64,000 nucleotides of DNA from Verrucomicrobiota bacterium. GTDB lineage: Bacteria; Verrucomicrobiota; Verrucomicrobiia; Opitutales; Opitutaceae. Where the stretch lies: NCBI GenBank assembly GCA_963205455.1, contig CAUJJL010000088.1:1-64000 (forward strand). The letters are read 5' to 3'. The position numbers were made by a program, and so were the translations under genes. The notes beneath the pieces were generated by a model. It was not told the DNA's origin and did no database searches. It saw only the letters and a list, made by a program, of their open reading frames with translations. Positions 63,393 through 64,000 of this stretch are shown here, piece after piece. The stretch's first letter is position 1, and every line of letters starts with the position of its first letter.

Positions 63393-63782
63393 ATGGCGCC
63401 TCGCCTATTGTCGCTCCTCTCCCAAGTCCAGCACGCTTTGATTGAACAAGGAGTCGCAGGTGCAAGGTGCCTTGTCCAACGATCGGTGAGTTACCAGAAG
63501 GGATTGGCTCGTATGGTATTTGAGGCGGGTGGAAGCATATCTCTCCAAGCCTATTCCCTGGCTGCTGGACAGGTTTGCGTCAAAGCCGCACTTGTGTTGC
63601 CCGGTCAGACGGATGCCGTGATTCATTCGATCTATCCCCATGGGCGCTCTCATGATTGGCGTGCGTCGGCAGAAGGCATCGCACTTGCCTGGGTGGCTGC
63701 AACTCAGGGTGCGCTTCCGAATCAAGCCGACGTCATTGCGCGGGACGGGCTTAGAGCGGAGCCGCTTGCCACGGTGGGCTGA
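63393..63782 (+). CDS. Hypothetical protein
   Basis: A 129-residue protein with no motif I recognise. It has an apparently soluble alpha/beta make-up (QVQHALIEQGVAGARC; SLAAGQVCVKAALVLPG), several Cys residues and no signal peptide. It is divergent from the hybrid kinase and is followed after 46 bases by a partial gene on the same strand. Codon use is similar to its neighbours. Confidence 0.6.
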   Translation: MAPRLLSLLSQVQHALIEQGVAGARCLVQRSVSYQKGLARMVFEAGGSISLQAYSLAAGQVCVKAALVLPGQTDAVIHSIYPHGRSHDWRASAEGIALAWVAATQGALPNQADVIARDGLRAEPLATVG

Positions 63783-63828
63783 TGCTCCCGATTCCTTGTG
63801 GCGTTGATTCTTTTGGTCGAGCGCTCGA

Positions 63829-64000
63829 ATGAGCGACGTGGGAATCGGAGAAGGGAGCGTTTGCTGGCTGCAGGTGCCGGACAAAGGAAGCTTGGATGCT
63901 CCGGACCGAATGATCTCAGCCTTGAGCGTGAAAGGAACCAGGCGTGCTTTCGCCGAAGCGATTTCGGTAGGCAGGCTTGAGCGTGCGCAGACGTTGTTGA
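63829..64000 (+). CDS. Partial hypothetical protein, 3' end cut off
   Basis: The frame opens with ATG at 63829 (MSDVGIGEGSVCWLQVPDKG) and stays open to the window edge (57 codons). Third positions are moderately GC-rich and the composition is protein-like, unlike an overlapping Arg-rich frame here. It may be co-transcribed with the hypothetical gene 46 bases upstream. The call is tentative. Confidence 0.35.
   Translation, partial: MSDVGIGEGSVCWLQVPDKGSLDAPDRMISALSVKGTRRAFAEAISVGRLERAQTLL

Noticed and set aside
1..64000. CRISPR arrays, insertion sequences, integrases, attachment sites, rRNA
   Set aside because: I saw no regularly spaced repeats, transposase or integrase motifs or rRNA-like sequence in the window.

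Overview
The window looks like chromosomal DNA from a Verrucomicrobiota bacterium, most likely Opitutaceae. This is inferred from gene content and style, not from a marker phylogeny: GC-rich codon use, two histidine kinases with the GGVAHDFNN-type H box, Lys/Ala-rich tails, a sulfatase, an extra-large UxaA-family protein, and porin-pst linkage. There are no rRNA genes, insertion sequences, phage genes or CRISPR arrays. One tRNA (Ser, UGA) is present. Coding density is high and no gene-free stretch exceeds 300 bases.

Layout. 1-9861 is almost entirely minus strand: a REC-PAS-PAS-GAF-HK-REC hybrid kinase cut by the window edge, a coiled-coil/TPR/secreted-protein run with 4-base overlaps, a CheX plus REC-REC-STAS operon ending in a clear terminator, and pyruvate phosphate dikinase with its own hairpin. 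10067-14413 holds tatC, mntR and a minus-strand run of small envelope proteins, one of which carries a pair of compensating frameshifts. 14668-16884 has a CusF-like metal-binding protein, tRNA-Ser and an ECF sigma/anti-sigma pair. 16976-19245 is ruvA-dapB-dapA (minus), divergent from a PilT-type ATPase and an NtrC-type regulator.

22045-30085: galE stands divergent from a compact operon of ketosynthase, acyl carrier protein and a phytoene-desaturase-like flavoprotein, which I consider the best candidate for an undescribed pathway. A LacI regulator and a 910-residue double UxaA-like dehydratase follow. 30103-33939 has a small secreted protein, a polytopic membrane protein and a sulfatase. 34166-40680 is a phosphate-starvation locus: a Pho-box-like site, a porin, pstS, extended pstC and pstA, pstB and phoU.

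40685-55783 is mixed: a YdcF-family protein, an HrpB-like helicase, a bestrophin, an RG-rich protein of unknown function, a cupin, an AraC regulator divergent from a Gfo/Idh/MocA oxidoreductase, a membrane zinc peptidase, tyrS, a peroxiredoxin and aconitase. 55855-64000 has a STAS protein, a YefM/YoeB toxin-antitoxin pair with a perfect palindromic operator, a stand-alone trpB, yicC, a sigma-54 regulator with its hybrid kinase, and two unknown small genes, the last running off the window.

Functional themes are signalling (two hybrid kinases, three receiver-containing regulators, CheX, two STAS domains), phosphate acquisition, lysine/peptidoglycan precursor synthesis, central carbon metabolism (PPDK, aconitase) and sugar-acid catabolism.
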